A DNA stretch of 64,000 nucleotides from an uncultured Acidimicrobiales bacterium (GTDB taxonomy: Bacteria > Actinomycetota > Acidimicrobiia > Acidimicrobiales > Aldehydirespiratoraceae): the NCBI GenBank assembly GCA_958296055.1, contig CATQHS010000001.1:880277-944276 (forward strand), written 5' to 3'. A program made the translations under genes and the position numbers. Under the pieces are notes generated by a model, which saw only the letters and a program-made list of their open reading frames with translations, was not told the DNA's origin and did not search any database. The number at the start of each line of letters is the position of its first letter. The first letter of the stretch is position 1. This document shows, one piece after another, positions 1 to 8,757 of the stretch.

Positions 1-1
1 A

Positions 2-496
2 CGAGACGGGCGCCCTTGTTTCAAATGCTCCAAGTGCTTCCGAAGAGACATGATCCGCGCCGTCGTCGATCCCGATCATCGGCCGAATTGGAAGCCTTAC
101 GATCGGGTGGGCATACACGCATTCCTGAGCGCCAGACCTTTGTATTACGGCCACATATTCTCCTACGCCCGAGACCGGGTCGAAGACCTGCCCTCGTTCA
201 TCGCGTCCAGGATTAAGGACGTTCCCGCCATCAAGTCGGACTGGCCCGTGAGAGTGCACGACCGCACGTTCGAGTTCTGCGATCCAGGCTGGAGCAGCGC
301 CATCCGCGAGCGGGTGCTCGAGCATCTGGAGCCGATGGAGCCCGATCATGTGGCCGAGCTGGAGAGCTGGGACCAGAGAGGTCAGGCCCCGAGGCGGGCT
401 GGCCCCCGGACTCGTCTGCTCAACCTGAAGGCCCGGGCCGGGGCCCGGCTTCGGGGCCGGAGGCGGTCAGGGCGCGAGCAGGATGCGGGCCACTAG
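2..496 (+). CDS. C-terminal part of a gene entering the window (partial)
   Basis: The reading frame is open from the first complete codon of the window, so the gene starts upstream and only its C-terminal part is seen. The first residues contain a C-x2-C-x2-C cluster (CFKCSKCFRRD), which looks like a small zinc site. A hydrophilic stretch with several aromatic residues follows. After about residue 125 the sequence becomes Arg/Gly-rich, resembles frame read-through, and overlaps the 3' end of the convergent membrane-protein gene by 30 bp. An internal ATG at position 50 could be mistaken for a start, but the cysteine cluster lies before it. I do not recognise the family. Confidence 0.5.
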   Translation, partial: RDGRPCFKCSKCFRRDMIRAVVDPDHRPNWKPYDRVGIHAFLSARPLYYGHIFSYARDRVEDLPSFIASRIKDVPAIKSDWPVRVHDRTFEFCDPGWSSAIRERVLEHLEPMEPDHVAELESWDQRGQAPRRAGPRTRLLNLKARAGARLRGRRRSGREQDAGH

Positions 497-1222
497 GTCC
501 TGGCCGAAGGCGGTGACGACGGCCAGGTACATCAGACCGGTGACGGCCATCACCGCCTGGTAGCGCGGCTCCCGCAGGGCGGCGGTGGCCGCGGCCACCA
601 GAGCGGCGGTGGCCACCGTGCAGGCCACCCAGAACCAGCCCAGCAGACCGTTGTAGCCGTCGTCGATGGCGCCGCTGAGCACCGAGACCATCCCGGTCGG
701 CCACACCATGACCGCGGTCTCGGCCAGCCACAGCCCCCCGGCAGCGGCCACCAGCTCGCCGATGAGCCGGCGGGGCAGGCCGGGCTGCACCAGGTACCAG
801 TGGCCCAGCAGCATGGCCCCGGTCACCGCCCCGTAGAACAGCGCCCCCACCGTCGTCCGGGCCACGGCCAGCCCCGGCGGGCCGCTGGCCGCGGCCGCGG
901 CCAGCACCACCGCGGCCAGGCCGACGCCGGCGGTGACCAGATCGACGACGGGCGGCAGTCCGCCGGAGGACCGCCGGGCCACGGATGCAACCAAGGCGGA
1001 CAACCCGCAGACGGCGAAGACTGCGGTGGCCGCCTCCCGGGTCCAGACCGGCCCGGAGGCCAGGCCCGCGGCCAGCGACCCGGCGGCCAAGCCCAGGCCC
1101 AGGCCCCGCTGCAGCCAGCCGTACCCGGCGCCGATCCGGCGGCTGCGGGTGGCCGCCCACAGGAAGAACCACCCCCCGGCCGCCCACTGGACCAGCACGG
1201 TGGCCGCGTCAAGCCGGATCAT
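467..1222 (-). CDS. Polytopic membrane protein, unknown function
   Basis: The predicted 251-residue protein is made almost wholly of hydrophobic segments, about seven or eight, separated by short Arg-containing loops. There is no signal peptide beyond the first membrane segment (residues about 6-24) and no enzymatic motif that I can identify. A GHWYLVQPGLPRR segment near the middle sits in a loop after a membrane helix and may be a conserved feature. The start codon lies inside the first unit of a 35-bp tandem repeat that extends upstream, so duplicate copies of the start region precede the gene. The product is expected in the cytoplasmic membrane and no function can be assigned. Confidence 0.72.
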   Translation of the reverse strand: MIRLDAATVLVQWAAGGWFFLWAATRSRRIGAGYGWLQRGLGLGLAAGSLAAGLASGPVWTREAATAVFAVCGLSALVASVARRSSGGLPPVVDLVTAGVGLAAVVLAAAAASGPPGLAVARTTVGALFYGAVTGAMLLGHWYLVQPGLPRRLIGELVAAAGGLWLAETAVMVWPTGMVSVLSGAIDDGYNGLLGWFWVACTVATAALVAAATAALREPRYQAVMAVTGLMYLAVVTAFGQDLVARILLAP

Positions 1223-1316
1223 GGCCGGGCCGGGGGGCGAGAGCCGAGCCGGATCATGGCCGGGCCGGGGAGTGAGGGCCGAGCCGGGTCATGCGGCCGC
1301 GACGGCGCGACGCTGG
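1212..1316. repeat. 35-bp tandem repeat, three copies, at a gene start
   Basis: Units begin at 1212, 1247 and 1282 and share the core AGCCGGATCATGGCC with drift in the last copy. On the minus strand each unit carries an ATG-ATC-CGG start-like sequence. The copy nearest the gene is the real start of the membrane protein ending at 467. The repeat fills most of the gap between that gene and the M24 peptidase gene. It has no spacers and is a simple tandem duplication. Confidence 0.8.
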
Positions 1317-1339
1317 CCGGGCCTGATCACAGGATCAGG

Positions 1340-2449
1340 TCAGGCGAGTACGGCGAGGTCGTGGTCGACGGTGTTCATCGGGTCGGGCCCGGTCTCGCCG
1401 GCCACCACGATGTCCTCGAGCCGAGCCCCCCACTGCCCGGGCACATAGATGCCGGGCTCGATGGAGAAGGCGTTGCCGACGGCCAGCGGGGCCGGGTTGT
1501 CGGCGCCGATGTAGGGCTCCTCGTGGGCCTCCACCCCGATCCCGTGCCCGGTCCGGTGCACGAAGTACTCGCCGTAGCCGGCGGCCTCGATGACGGAGCG
1601 GCCAGCCCGGTCCACGTCGCAGGCCGGGACGCCCACGACGGCTGCGGCCGTCGCCGCGGCCTGGGCCTCGAACAGCACGTCGTAGAGCCGACGGAACTCG
1701 GCCGGCGGCGGGCCGGTGTACACACAGCGGGTGATGTCGGAGCAGTACCCCACCCCGTCGGCCCCGACCAGGGTTCCGCCGTAGTCGCACAGCACCACCT
1801 CGCCCGCGGAGATGACCCGGTCGGAGGGCTCGTGGTGGGGGCTGGCCGCGTTCGCTCCGGCGGCCACGATGGCGAAGTTCACCCGGTGGTGCCCCTCGGC
1901 CAGGATCTGGCGGCCCAGCTCGGCCGACACCTCGGCCTCGGTCCGGCCCACCAGCTCGATCTCGCCGCTCTGGAGCCGGGCCGCGATGCGGTCCACCGCC
2001 GCGCCCGCGGTCCGGAGCCGCTCGATCTCGTCGGAGTCCTTGACCGACCGGATGGGGGCGGTCACCTCCGAGGCCCGGCGCCATTCGACGCCGGGGAGGC
2101 GGCGGCCCAGCTCGATCAGGAACAGGGCCCAGGTCTGGTCCCCGATGGCCGCCACCGGCGCCAGGCCGACCAGATCGGCCACCATGCCCACCGGGTCGGC
2201 GGTGTCGGCCCAGGTCCTCAGCTCGAAGACGTCGGGCCGCTCCGTCACCCTGGGCACCTCCAGCCGGGGCACCACCAGAGTGGCCTCGGCCTCCGCGGGG
2301 ACCACCAGCATGGTGAGGCGCTCCAGGGGCATGGCCTCATAGCCGCAGAAGTAGGGCAGGTCGGCGCCCACCGACAGCAACATGACGTCGACGCCCTGCT
2401 CGGCCATCAGGGCCCGGGCCCTCTCCAACCGCTCCGCGAACACAACCAC
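1340..2449 (-). CDS. M24 family metallopeptidase (Xaa-Pro peptidase-like)
   Basis: This 369-residue protein has the creatinase N-terminal domain (about 1-130) followed by the pita-bread M24 domain. All five metal ligands of the family are in place: Asp222 in CDYGG, Asp238 in SDITR, His302 in GHGIG, Glu331 in IEPGIY and Glu345 in RLEDI. The expected activity is cleavage of an N-terminal residue before proline in dipeptides or short peptides, in the cytoplasm, with two divalent metal ions. Length and layout match bacterial PepQ/YpdF-type enzymes. It lies 4 bp from the stop of the lipBA gene in the same direction and is probably co-transcribed with the lipoate/E2 genes upstream. Exact substrate preference (dipeptidase or aminopeptidase P) cannot be told from sequence. 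Confidence 0.9.
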   Translation of the reverse strand: MVVFAERLERARALMAEQGVDVMLLSVGADLPYFCGYEAMPLERLTMLVVPAEAEATLVVPRLEVPRVTERPDVFELRTWADTADPVGMVADLVGLAPVAAIGDQTWALFLIELGRRLPGVEWRRASEVTAPIRSVKDSDEIERLRTAGAAVDRIAARLQSGEIELVGRTEAEVSAELGRQILAEGHHRVNFAIVAAGANAASPHHEPSDRVISAGEVVLCDYGGTLVGADGVGYCSDITRCVYTGPPPAEFRRLYDVLFEAQAAATAAAVVGVPACDVDRAGRSVIEAAGYGEYFVHRTGHGIGVEAHEEPYIGADNPAPLAVGNAFSIEPGIYVPGQWGARLEDIVVAGETGPDPMNTVDHDLAVLA

Positions 2450-2452
2450 AGC

Positions 2453-4258
2453 CTAGAGCCGGGCCGCCCCGCCAGCGGAGACCGCGGCCGTGGCCTGGCG
2501 GGCGTGGGCCGCCCCTTCAGCCGTTACCGCGGCCTGGCCGACCCCGCCGACACCTTCAGCCGTTACCGCGGCCTGGCCGACCCCGCTTACACCCTCGGCC
2601 GTGGTCGCGGCCTGGCGGGCGTGGTAGCTGGAGCGGGTGAGCGGCGACGACTCCACATGGGCGATGCCCAGCGACTCCCCCACCCGCTTCCAGCGGGCGA
2701 AGTCGTCGGGCGCCCACCACCGGGCCACGGGCAGGTGGCGCTCCGAGGGGCGCAGGTACTGGCCGATGGTAACGATGTCGGCGCCGGCCGAGTGCAGGTC
2801 GGCCAGCGTCTGGACGATCTCTTCGTCGGTCTCGCCCATCCCCGCGATCAGCGAGGACTTGGCGGTGAGCCCGGCCTCTTTGGCCCGGGCCAGCACCGAC
2901 AGGCTGCGGGCGTAGGAGGCCTGGGGCCGCACCGCCCGCTGGAGCCGGGCCACCGTCTCGATGTTGTGGTTCAACACGTCGGGCCGGGCCTCGAACACGG
3001 TCTGAAGCGCCGCCTCCGAGCCGCCCAGGTCGCTGATCAGGGTCTCGACCCGGGCGGCGGGCAGCCGATCCCGCACGGCTTCCACCGTGGCGGCCACCGC
3101 GGCCGCTCCCCCGTCGCTGAGGTCGTCGCGGGCCACCATGGTGACCACCACGTGCTCCAAGCCCATCCGGGCCGCGGCCTCGGCCACCCGGGCCGGCTCG
3201 CCGGGGTCGGGCGGGGCCGGCTTGCGGGTGTCGATCAGGCAGAAGCCGCAGGCCCTGGTGCACCGGTCGCCCAGGATCATGAAGGTGGCGGTGCCGTCGT
3301 TCCAGCACTCCGAGATGTTGGGGCAGCCGGCTTCCTCGCACACCGTCACCAGGTCCAGGTCTCTCAGGGTGGAGCGGACCCGGCGGAAGGTCGGCCCGGT
3401 GTCGAGGCGGACCTTCATCCACTCCGGCTTGCGCGACCGGAAGGCGATCTGATCGTCGGCGGCGACGCCGGCAGAGGCCAGCCGGACCTGCAAGCGGTCT
3501 CGGGTCCCGGCCTCGGCCTGGCTCCGGTCTGCGGCCGCTCGGGTGAACGGGGCCAGGTCGCCGGGGGCCACTCGGTGGGCGGTGTCGGCCCGGTCGATGC
3601 GACCGTGGGGGGCCCACTCGGCGGCGGCCCGCTCCGCCACCAAGTCCACCACCTCGGCCATGGAAACGTCGAGGCCCTCGGCCGCCAGCGACGTGACCGC
3701 CATGCCGGCGACGCCGCAGGGCACGATCCGCCCGAACCACTTCAGGTCGGGGTCGACGTTGAGGGCGAACCCGTGCATGGACCGGGCCCTGGACAGCCGC
3801 ACCCCGATGGCCGCCACCTTGCGGGGGCGGGGTCCGGCCGGGTCGACCCACACGCCGGGGTGGCGGTCCACCCGGCCCGCGTCGAGCCCCAGGCCGGCCA
3901 GCACGTCGATGAGCACCTGCTCCACCCCGCCGACGTAGGCGGCGGTGTCGGCCATCCCGCCCCCCCGCTTGCCGGGGACGGTGAGGATCGGGTAGCCGAC
4001 GAGCTGGCCCGGCCCGTGGTAGGTGACCTCGCCGCCCCGGTCGGTTTCGGCCACCTCGGCCCCGAGGGCCTCGACGTCGACCAGCAGGTGCCGCCGCTGG
4101 CCCCGCCGGCCCAGGGTCACCACGTGGGGGTGCTCCAGCAGCAGCAGATGGTCGTCGCTACAGCGGCGGTACAACCGCCGCTGCAGGGCCAGGGCGTCGC
4201 GGTAGGCGACCCGCCCCAGCCAGCGGATGCGCAGGGTCGGGTCCGACCGGGCGGTCAG
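2453..4258 (-). CDS. Fused octanoyltransferase-lipoyl synthase (LipB-LipA)
   Basis: One open frame encodes LipB followed by LipA. The LipB part has the RGGEVTYHGPGQLVGYP motif, the catalytic Lys in RKVAAIG and the Cys in IVPCGV. The LipA part has the auxiliary cluster motif CEEAGCPNISEC, the radical-SAM motif CTRACGFC and the terminal RSSYHA. The protein should move octanoate from acyl carrier protein to E2 and insert the two sulfurs. In-frame sequence homologous to the LipB N-terminus (LRIRWLGRVAYRDALALQ) continues upstream of the TTG at 4174, and no ATG, GTG or TTG exists there. I therefore place the start at a CTG (4258) that overlaps the E2 stop as CTGA. The C-terminus ends in 13-residue tandem repeats. 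The fusion is clear; the start codon is inference. Confidence 0.88.
   Translation of the reverse strand: MTARSDPTLRIRWLGRVAYRDALALQRRLYRRCSDDHLLLLEHPHVVTLGRRGQRRHLLVDVEALGAEVAETDRGGEVTYHGPGQLVGYPILTVPGKRGGGMADTAAYVGGVEQVLIDVLAGLGLDAGRVDRHPGVWVDPAGPRPRKVAAIGVRLSRARSMHGFALNVDPDLKWFGRIVPCGVAGMAVTSLAAEGLDVSMAEVVDLVAERAAAEWAPHGRIDRADTAHRVAPGDLAPFTRAAADRSQAEAGTRDRLQVRLASAGVAADDQIAFRSRKPEWMKVRLDTGPTFRRVRSTLRDLDLVTVCEEAGCPNISECWNDGTATFMILGDRCTRACGFCLIDTRKPAPPDPGEPARVAEAAARMGLEHVVVTMVARDDLSDGGAAAVAATVEAVRDRLPAARVETLISDLGGSEAALQTVFEARPDVLNHNIETVARLQRAVRPQASYARSLSVLARAKEAGLTAKSSLIAGMGETDEEIVQTLADLHSAGADIVTIGQYLRPSERHLPVARWWAPDDFARWKRVGESLGIAHVESSPLTRSSYHARQAATTAEGVSGVGQAAVTAEGVGGVGQAAVTAEGAAHARQATAAVSAGGAARL
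2475..2630. repeat. 39-bp in-frame tandem repeat in the 3' end of lipBA
   Basis: Units with a 39-bp period begin near 2514, 2553 and 2592, with a more degenerate unit near 2475. The 2514 and 2553 copies are almost identical. The period is 13 codons, so the repeat stays in frame and adds copies of a motif like TAEGVGGVGQAAV after the end of the conserved LipA domain. The repeat is Ala/Gly-rich and has no recognisable function. Confidence 0.8.
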
Positions 4259-5799
4259 CGGACTTCGGCCTCCCAGTCGCGGGTCTCGATGATCTCCTTG
4301 ACCCGGTGCAGGAAGGCGGCGGCGTAGGCGCCGTCGAAGGCCCGGTGGTCCCAGGCCATGGCCAGCACCCCCACCGAGTGGATGGCGATCGACTCGTTGC
4401 CGTAGCCGTCGGTGACCACCACCGGCTTGCGGGACACCCCGTCGGTGCTCAGGATGGCCACCTGGGGCTGGTTGATGATCGGGAACTGCATCATGGTCCC
4501 GTACTGCCCGGCGTTGGTGAGGGTGAAGGTGCCGCCGGTCAGGTCGTCGAGGCCGAGCTGCTTGGTGCGGGCCCGGGCGGCCAGGTCGACGACGTCCCGG
4601 GCGATCTGGCGCAGGCGCTTGCCGTCGGCGTTTTTGATCACCGGGGCCAGCAGGCCGTCGAAGTCGATGTCCACGGCGACGGCCAGGTTGACCGAGCCGT
4701 GCACGATCAGCTCACCGGCGCCGAAGGTGGCGTTCAGGTGGGGGTACTCCCGCAGGGCGTCCACCACCGCCCGGCAGATGAAGGGCAGGTAGGTGAGGCT
4801 GAACCCCTCATCGGCCTTCCAGGTCGCCTTGAGCGACCGGCGGACCTGCTCGACCCCCTCGTAGTCGATCTCGATGGCGGTGAGCACGTGCGGGGAGGTC
4901 TGCTTCGACATCACCATGTGCTCGGCCGTGCGCCTGCGGATGTTGTTGAGCGGCACGACCCGGTCGCCGGGCCGGACCGCAGGCGGACGGGCAGGGACCC
5001 GAGCTGGCGGCACCGGGGCCGGGGCCGGGGGCGGGGGCTCGGAGGGGGCCGCGGGAGTCGGGCTGGCTTCGGGTCCGGGCGGGGAAGTAGGGGTCAGGTC
5101 GGGCCCGGCTGAAGCCGGGGCCGCAGCAGGCGCGGGGGCTTCGGGCACCGGAGCGGGAGCCTCAGGCACCGGAGCAGGGGCTTCGGGCGCCGCAGCGGCA
5201 GGCGTCGCGGCAGCCGGGGCGGGGGCGGCCGAGGCCCGGGCCCGGATGACCGCCTCCACATCGGCCCGGGTGACCCGCCCGCCCAGGCCGGTCCCGACGA
5301 TGGCGTCGGGGTCCAGATCGTTCTCGGCTATCAGCCGCCGCACCACCGGCGACAGCACCTTGGCCATGACCCCGGCCGCGGCGGCTTCGGAGGCCGCTAG
5401 CTCAGGCGCCGGTTCGGGAGGCGGGGGCTCGGGGACCGGCGGCACCGCAGGCGGGGGCTCGGGGGCCGAGACTGGCGCCGACGCCATCGCCGGTTCAGGA
5501 GCCGGGGGCTCGGGGGCCGGGGCCGGCTCGGAGACCGGGGCAGACTCGGGCGCGGGGGCCTCGCCGGGCGAGCCGACCCGGGCCAGGACCTGGCCCACCT
5601 CCACCACGTCGCCCTCGCCGGCCAGGATCTCGGTCACCACCCCCGCGGCCGGGGAGGGCACCTCGGAGTCGACCTTGTCGGTGGAGATCTCGAAGAGGAT
5701 TTCGTCGACGCCCACGGGGTCGCCGACCTGCTTGAACCAGCGGATGATCGTGCCCTCGGTGACGGTCTCGCCCAACTGGGGCATGGTTACATCGACCAC
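4255..5799 (-). CDS. Dihydrolipoamide acyltransferase (E2) of a 2-oxoacid dehydrogenase
   Basis: The protein starts with one lipoyl domain (lipoyl-lysine in STDKVDSE, about residue 42). A long Pro/Ala/Glu-rich linker follows, then a peripheral subunit-binding domain (about 145-185) and a second Pro/Ala linker. The catalytic acetyltransferase domain follows, with the HRAFDG motif (HxxxDG) near the C-terminus. It transfers the acyl group from E1 through lipoyl-lysine to CoA and forms the core of the complex. I chose the GTG at 5799 because GGAGG lies eight bases upstream. Its neighbours are lipoyl dehydrogenase upstream and the lipoylation enzyme downstream, and an AceE gene lies 3.6 kb away. 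This suggests pyruvate dehydrogenase, though a 2-oxoglutarate or shared E2 role cannot be excluded. Confidence 0.92.
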   Translation of the reverse strand: MVDVTMPQLGETVTEGTIIRWFKQVGDPVGVDEILFEISTDKVDSEVPSPAAGVVTEILAGEGDVVEVGQVLARVGSPGEAPAPESAPVSEPAPAPEPPAPEPAMASAPVSAPEPPPAVPPVPEPPPPEPAPELAASEAAAAGVMAKVLSPVVRRLIAENDLDPDAIVGTGLGGRVTRADVEAVIRARASAAPAPAAATPAAAAPEAPAPVPEAPAPVPEAPAPAAAPASAGPDLTPTSPPGPEASPTPAAPSEPPPPAPAPVPPARVPARPPAVRPGDRVVPLNNIRRRTAEHMVMSKQTSPHVLTAIEIDYEGVEQVRRSLKATWKADEGFSLTYLPFICRAVVDALREYPHLNATFGAGELIVHGSVNLAVAVDIDFDGLLAPVIKNADGKRLRQIARDVVDLAARARTKQLGLDDLTGGTFTLTNAGQYGTMMQFPIINQPQVAILSTDGVSRKPVVVTDGYGNESIAIHSVGVLAMAWDHRAFDGAYAAAFLHRVKEIIETRDWEAEVR

Positions 5800-5839
5800 T
5801 GATCCTGCCTCCAAAACCTCTCCGGGAGGCTACCGGACC

Positions 5840-7249
5840 TCAGCCGTGCAGGGATCGGCCGGTGAGCGAAAGCACGCTCTCGCCGAACAGCTCGCTCAGG
5901 GTGGGGTGGGGCTGGATGAAGGCGGCCACCTCGTCCACGGTTGCCTCCCAGTTGACGGCCAGATACCCCTGCCCGAGCTGCTCGGTCACCCAGGGCCCGG
6001 CCATGTGGACGCCCAGGACCCGGCCGCCGGTCCCGTCGGGGCACCGCTCGGCGATCACCTTCACCACCCCCTCGGTGTCGCCCACGATCATGGCCCGCCC
6101 GTTGCCGACATGGCGATGCGATGAGGTCACCACCTCGAAGCCGGCGGCGGCGGCCGATTCCTCGGTGTGGCCGGCGAAGGCCACCTCGGGATGGCAGTAG
6201 ATGCACCACGGCGTGCCCAGGCGGTCGAGCGGCTCGGGGTCCTCGCCCAGGATGTCCTTGACGGCCAGCATCCCCTCGGCGAAGGCGGTGTGGGCGAGTT
6301 GGGGGGTGTCGATGAGATCGCCCACCGCCCACACCCCGGCCTCGCCGGTGCGGCACCGGCCGTCGACGGCCACGAAGCCCCGCTCGTCGACCGCCGCCCC
6401 GGTGGCCTCCAAGCCGAGCGAGCCGCTGCGGGGCCGCCGCCCCACCGAGACCACCACCACGTCCACGTCCGCCGTCTGGCCGTCGCCGTAGGAGACGACG
6501 GCGCCGGAGCCGTCGGGGCGGGGTTGGTGGCCGTGAACCTTCACCCCGGCCCGCACGGTGATGCCCCGCTTGCGGAACGACCGCTGCACCACCGATGCCA
6601 CGTCCGCGTCGCAGCCCGCCAGGATGCGGGGCAGCGCCTCCAAGACGGTGACCTCCACCCCCAGGTCGCCCATCATCGAGGCGAACTCGCAGCCGATGGC
6701 ACCCCCGCCGATCACCGCCGCGGAGCGGGGCAGCGCCTCGACCGACAGCAGCTCGTCGGAGGTCATCACCACGGTCCCGTCCACCTCGAAGCCGGCGATG
6801 GTGCGGGGGGTCGACCCGGTGGCCAGGATCACCGCCCCGGCCTCCAGGGTCGTCCGCTCGCCGGAGCGGCCCGCTACCGCCACCGCGGGGCCGGGCCTGA
6901 GCGACCCGGTCCCCTCGTACACCGTCACCTTGCGCCGGTTAAGCAGCGAGGACAGGCCGCCGGTCAGCCGGTCGATGACCTGTTGCTTGCGGGCCATGGT
7001 CGTCGTCCAGTTCAGGGCGGGCGGCCCGGCCTCCACCCCGAACTGGCCGGCCCGGGCCACGGTCCTGAAGACCGAGGCGGTCTCGAGCAGCTCCTTGGCC
7101 GGGATGCAGCCGACGTGCAGGCAAGTGCCGCCCACCCGGCCCATCTCCACTAGGCCCACATCGAGGCCGGCGGCGGTGCCGTAGAGGGCGGCCGCGTACC
7201 CGCCGGGCCCGCCCCCCACGACGATCACATCATGGGCGGTGTCGGCCAT
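5840..7249 (-). CDS. lpdA: Dihydrolipoyl dehydrogenase (E3)
   Basis: The 469-residue flavoprotein has the FAD-binding GGGPGGYAAA motif at the N-terminus, the redox-active disulfide in GGTCLHVGCIPAK, a second Rossmann motif for NAD (GGGAIGCEFA) and the C-terminal dimer-interface HPTLSE with the active-site His-Glu pair. It reoxidises dihydrolipoyl groups on E2 and passes electrons to NAD+. Length is typical. It is 40 bp upstream of the E2 gene on the same strand and so is the likely first gene of an lpd-E2-lipBA-M24 operon. No residue is missing that I can see. Confidence 0.95.
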   Translation of the reverse strand: MADTAHDVIVVGGGPGGYAAALYGTAAGLDVGLVEMGRVGGTCLHVGCIPAKELLETASVFRTVARAGQFGVEAGPPALNWTTTMARKQQVIDRLTGGLSSLLNRRKVTVYEGTGSLRPGPAVAVAGRSGERTTLEAGAVILATGSTPRTIAGFEVDGTVVMTSDELLSVEALPRSAAVIGGGAIGCEFASMMGDLGVEVTVLEALPRILAGCDADVASVVQRSFRKRGITVRAGVKVHGHQPRPDGSGAVVSYGDGQTADVDVVVVSVGRRPRSGSLGLEATGAAVDERGFVAVDGRCRTGEAGVWAVGDLIDTPQLAHTAFAEGMLAVKDILGEDPEPLDRLGTPWCIYCHPEVAFAGHTEESAAAAGFEVVTSSHRHVGNGRAMIVGDTEGVVKVIAERCPDGTGGRVLGVHMAGPWVTEQLGQGYLAVNWEATVDEVAAFIQPHPTLSELFGESVLSLTGRSLHG

Positions 7250-7315
7250 TGGACCTCCCGGTCGTCTCGGTTGTATCGGATCTCGGCTCGGGCCGGGCGA
7301 GCGGCGAGCCGCCCT

Positions 7316-7405
7316 TCACAGCGCCGACAACAACTGCACGGTGAAGGCCCCCAGTATCACCAGCCCGCAGGCCAGCGCGGCCAGGATCAGCATGCGGGTG
7401 CTCAC
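7316..7405 (-). CDS. Possible 29-residue single-TM peptide
   Basis: A GTG-initiated frame of 29 codons encodes VSTRMLILAALACGLVILG followed by AFTVQLLSAL. It is a single hydrophobic helix with a short basic N-terminus. It lies between the LapA-like gene (68 bp upstream on the same strand) and lpdA (67 bp downstream). There is no clear ribosome binding site, and composition alone could produce such a frame in this genome. It is listed because the shape and context fit small membrane peptides that automated callers miss. Confidence 0.3.
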   Translation of the reverse strand: MSTRMLILAALACGLVILGAFTVQLLSAL

Positions 7406-7472
7406 CGCGCCGACCCGGACCCGGGCCGCGGCCCAGGCTGCGGCGGCGTCCGCCGGTGAGGAGATCCCGGTT

Positions 7473-7724
7473 TCAGTCCTTGCCCTTGCGCCGGTTCCGG
7501 CGGACCATCCAGCCGATGACCTCGCTGAGCACGGCGCCCAGCACGGCCACCACCACGATGATGATCCACAGCGGTCCCTTGCCGCTGAAGAACAGCCATG
7601 AGATCTCGGTGCTGGCCGTGTTCTGGACTACGAACAGGATGAGGGCCAGCGCAACGAGGCCGACCACGATGATCCGACCCCAGGGCGGCCGGCGTTCGTC
7701 CACGGCTTGTTCTTGTTCGGCCAT
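7473..7724 (-). CDS. LapA/DUF1049-like small membrane protein
   Basis: The 83-residue protein has a charged N-terminus (about 1-17), two hydrophobic helices (about 18-38 and 50-72) and a basic tail RRNRRKGKD. The first helix ends in FVVQNTASTEISWLFF, the pattern typical of the LapA domain (VxxNxxxVxxxxF). In other bacteria these are inner-membrane proteins linked to lipopolysaccharide assembly. In actinobacteria the role is not defined. It sits upstream of lpdA with about 220 bp between. Confidence 0.75.
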   Translation of the reverse strand: MAEQEQAVDERRPPWGRIIVVGLVALALILFVVQNTASTEISWLFFSGKGPLWIIIVVVAVLGAVLSEVIGWMVRRNRRKGKD

Positions 7725-7843
7725 GACTCCGTCTCCTCTCCGGCCCCCGCTCGATGGCGAGACCGAGGACAGGGTTTTGTTGACCCAAGACTAGGCTTTT
7801 CCGCAGGCGTTGGGGCGGTATCTCCCCGGAAACGGAGCCCGGC

Positions 7844-8740
7844 ATGCGCGTGGCGGTCACCGGTTCGACCGGCTTCATCGGCCGAGCTCTCCTGAAGGGT
7901 CTGTTGGACGCCGGGCACGAGCCGGTGCCCGTGGTGCGGTCGGCGCCTGCCGATTCGATCGAGGCGGTGACCTGGAACCCGGAGGAGGGCCGGCTCGATC
8001 CCGGCGATCTGGCCGGCCTCGACGCGGTGGTGCACCTAGCCGGTGAGAGCATCGGCCGGCGGCGCTGGTCCGAGGCTCAGAAGCGGCGCATCCGCGACAG
8101 CCGAACCAACTCAACCTCGCTGCTGGCCGAGACCATGGCCGCCGCCGAGGACCGGCCCGGGGTGCTGATCTCGGCCTCGGCCGTGGGCTACTACGGGTCC
8201 CGGGGCGACGAGGTGCTGGACGAGACATCGGCTCCCGGCGACGACTTTTTGGCCTCGGTGTGCCGGGACTGGGAGGCGGCGGCCGATCCGGCCCGGGCCG
8301 CGGGGGTGAGGGTGGTGCATCCCCGCATCGGCGTGGTCTTCGACTCTTCGGGCGGGGCGTTGGGGAACCTGCTGCCGCTGTTCCGCCTGGGTCTGGGCGG
8401 GCGGATCGGCGACGGGCGCCAGTGGGTGAGCTGGATCACCCTCCCGGACTTGGTGGGCGCGCTGGTGTGGCTGCTCGACGCCGAGGTGGAGGGCCCGGCC
8501 AACCTCACCGCCCCGGTCCCGGTCACCAACCTCGAGCTCACCCGGACGCTGGGCCGAGTGCTGCGCCGGCCGGCCCGGCTGCTGACGCCCAAGCCAGCGC
8601 TGTGGGCCCGCCTGGGCCGCGAACTGGCCGAGGCCCTGCTCTACAGCAGCACCCGGGCCCAGCCCGAGGTGCTGAAGCGCCACGGCTTCGCCTTCGCCCA
8701 CCCCGAGCTAGAAGCCGGCCTCCGAGCCGTGCTTCCCTAA
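7844..8740 (+). CDS. TIGR01777/YfcH-type NAD(P)-dependent epimerase-like protein
   Basis: The 298-residue protein begins with the extended-SDR nucleotide motif TGSTGFIGRAL (about 6-16). It carries the family signatures HLAGESIGRRRW, SASAVGYYGSRGDE and the DFLASVCRDWE segment, and ends with a DUF1731-like C-terminal region (LLTPKPALWARLG to the end). YfcH-type proteins bind NADP(H), but their physiological substrate is not established. The gene is monocistronic here and is followed by a strong hairpin that would also serve the convergent rnhA gene. Confidence 0.9.
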   Translation: MRVAVTGSTGFIGRALLKGLLDAGHEPVPVVRSAPADSIEAVTWNPEEGRLDPGDLAGLDAVVHLAGESIGRRRWSEAQKRRIRDSRTNSTSLLAETMAAAEDRPGVLISASAVGYYGSRGDEVLDETSAPGDDFLASVCRDWEAAADPARAAGVRVVHPRIGVVFDSSGGALGNLLPLFRLGLGGRIGDGRQWVSWITLPDLVGALVWLLDAEVEGPANLTAPVPVTNLELTRTLGRVLRRPARLLTPKPALWARLGRELAEALLYSSTRAQPEVLKRHGFAFAHPELEAGLRAVLP

Positions 8741-8757
8741 CACCCTCTCTTCTTCAG

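Noticed and set aside
800-4327. A 1175-codon open frame on the plus strand across the M24 and lipBA genes
   Set aside because: It is antisense to genes with full catalytic motifs and has Gly/Pro/Arg/His-rich low-complexity composition, as expected for a shadow frame in GC-rich DNA.
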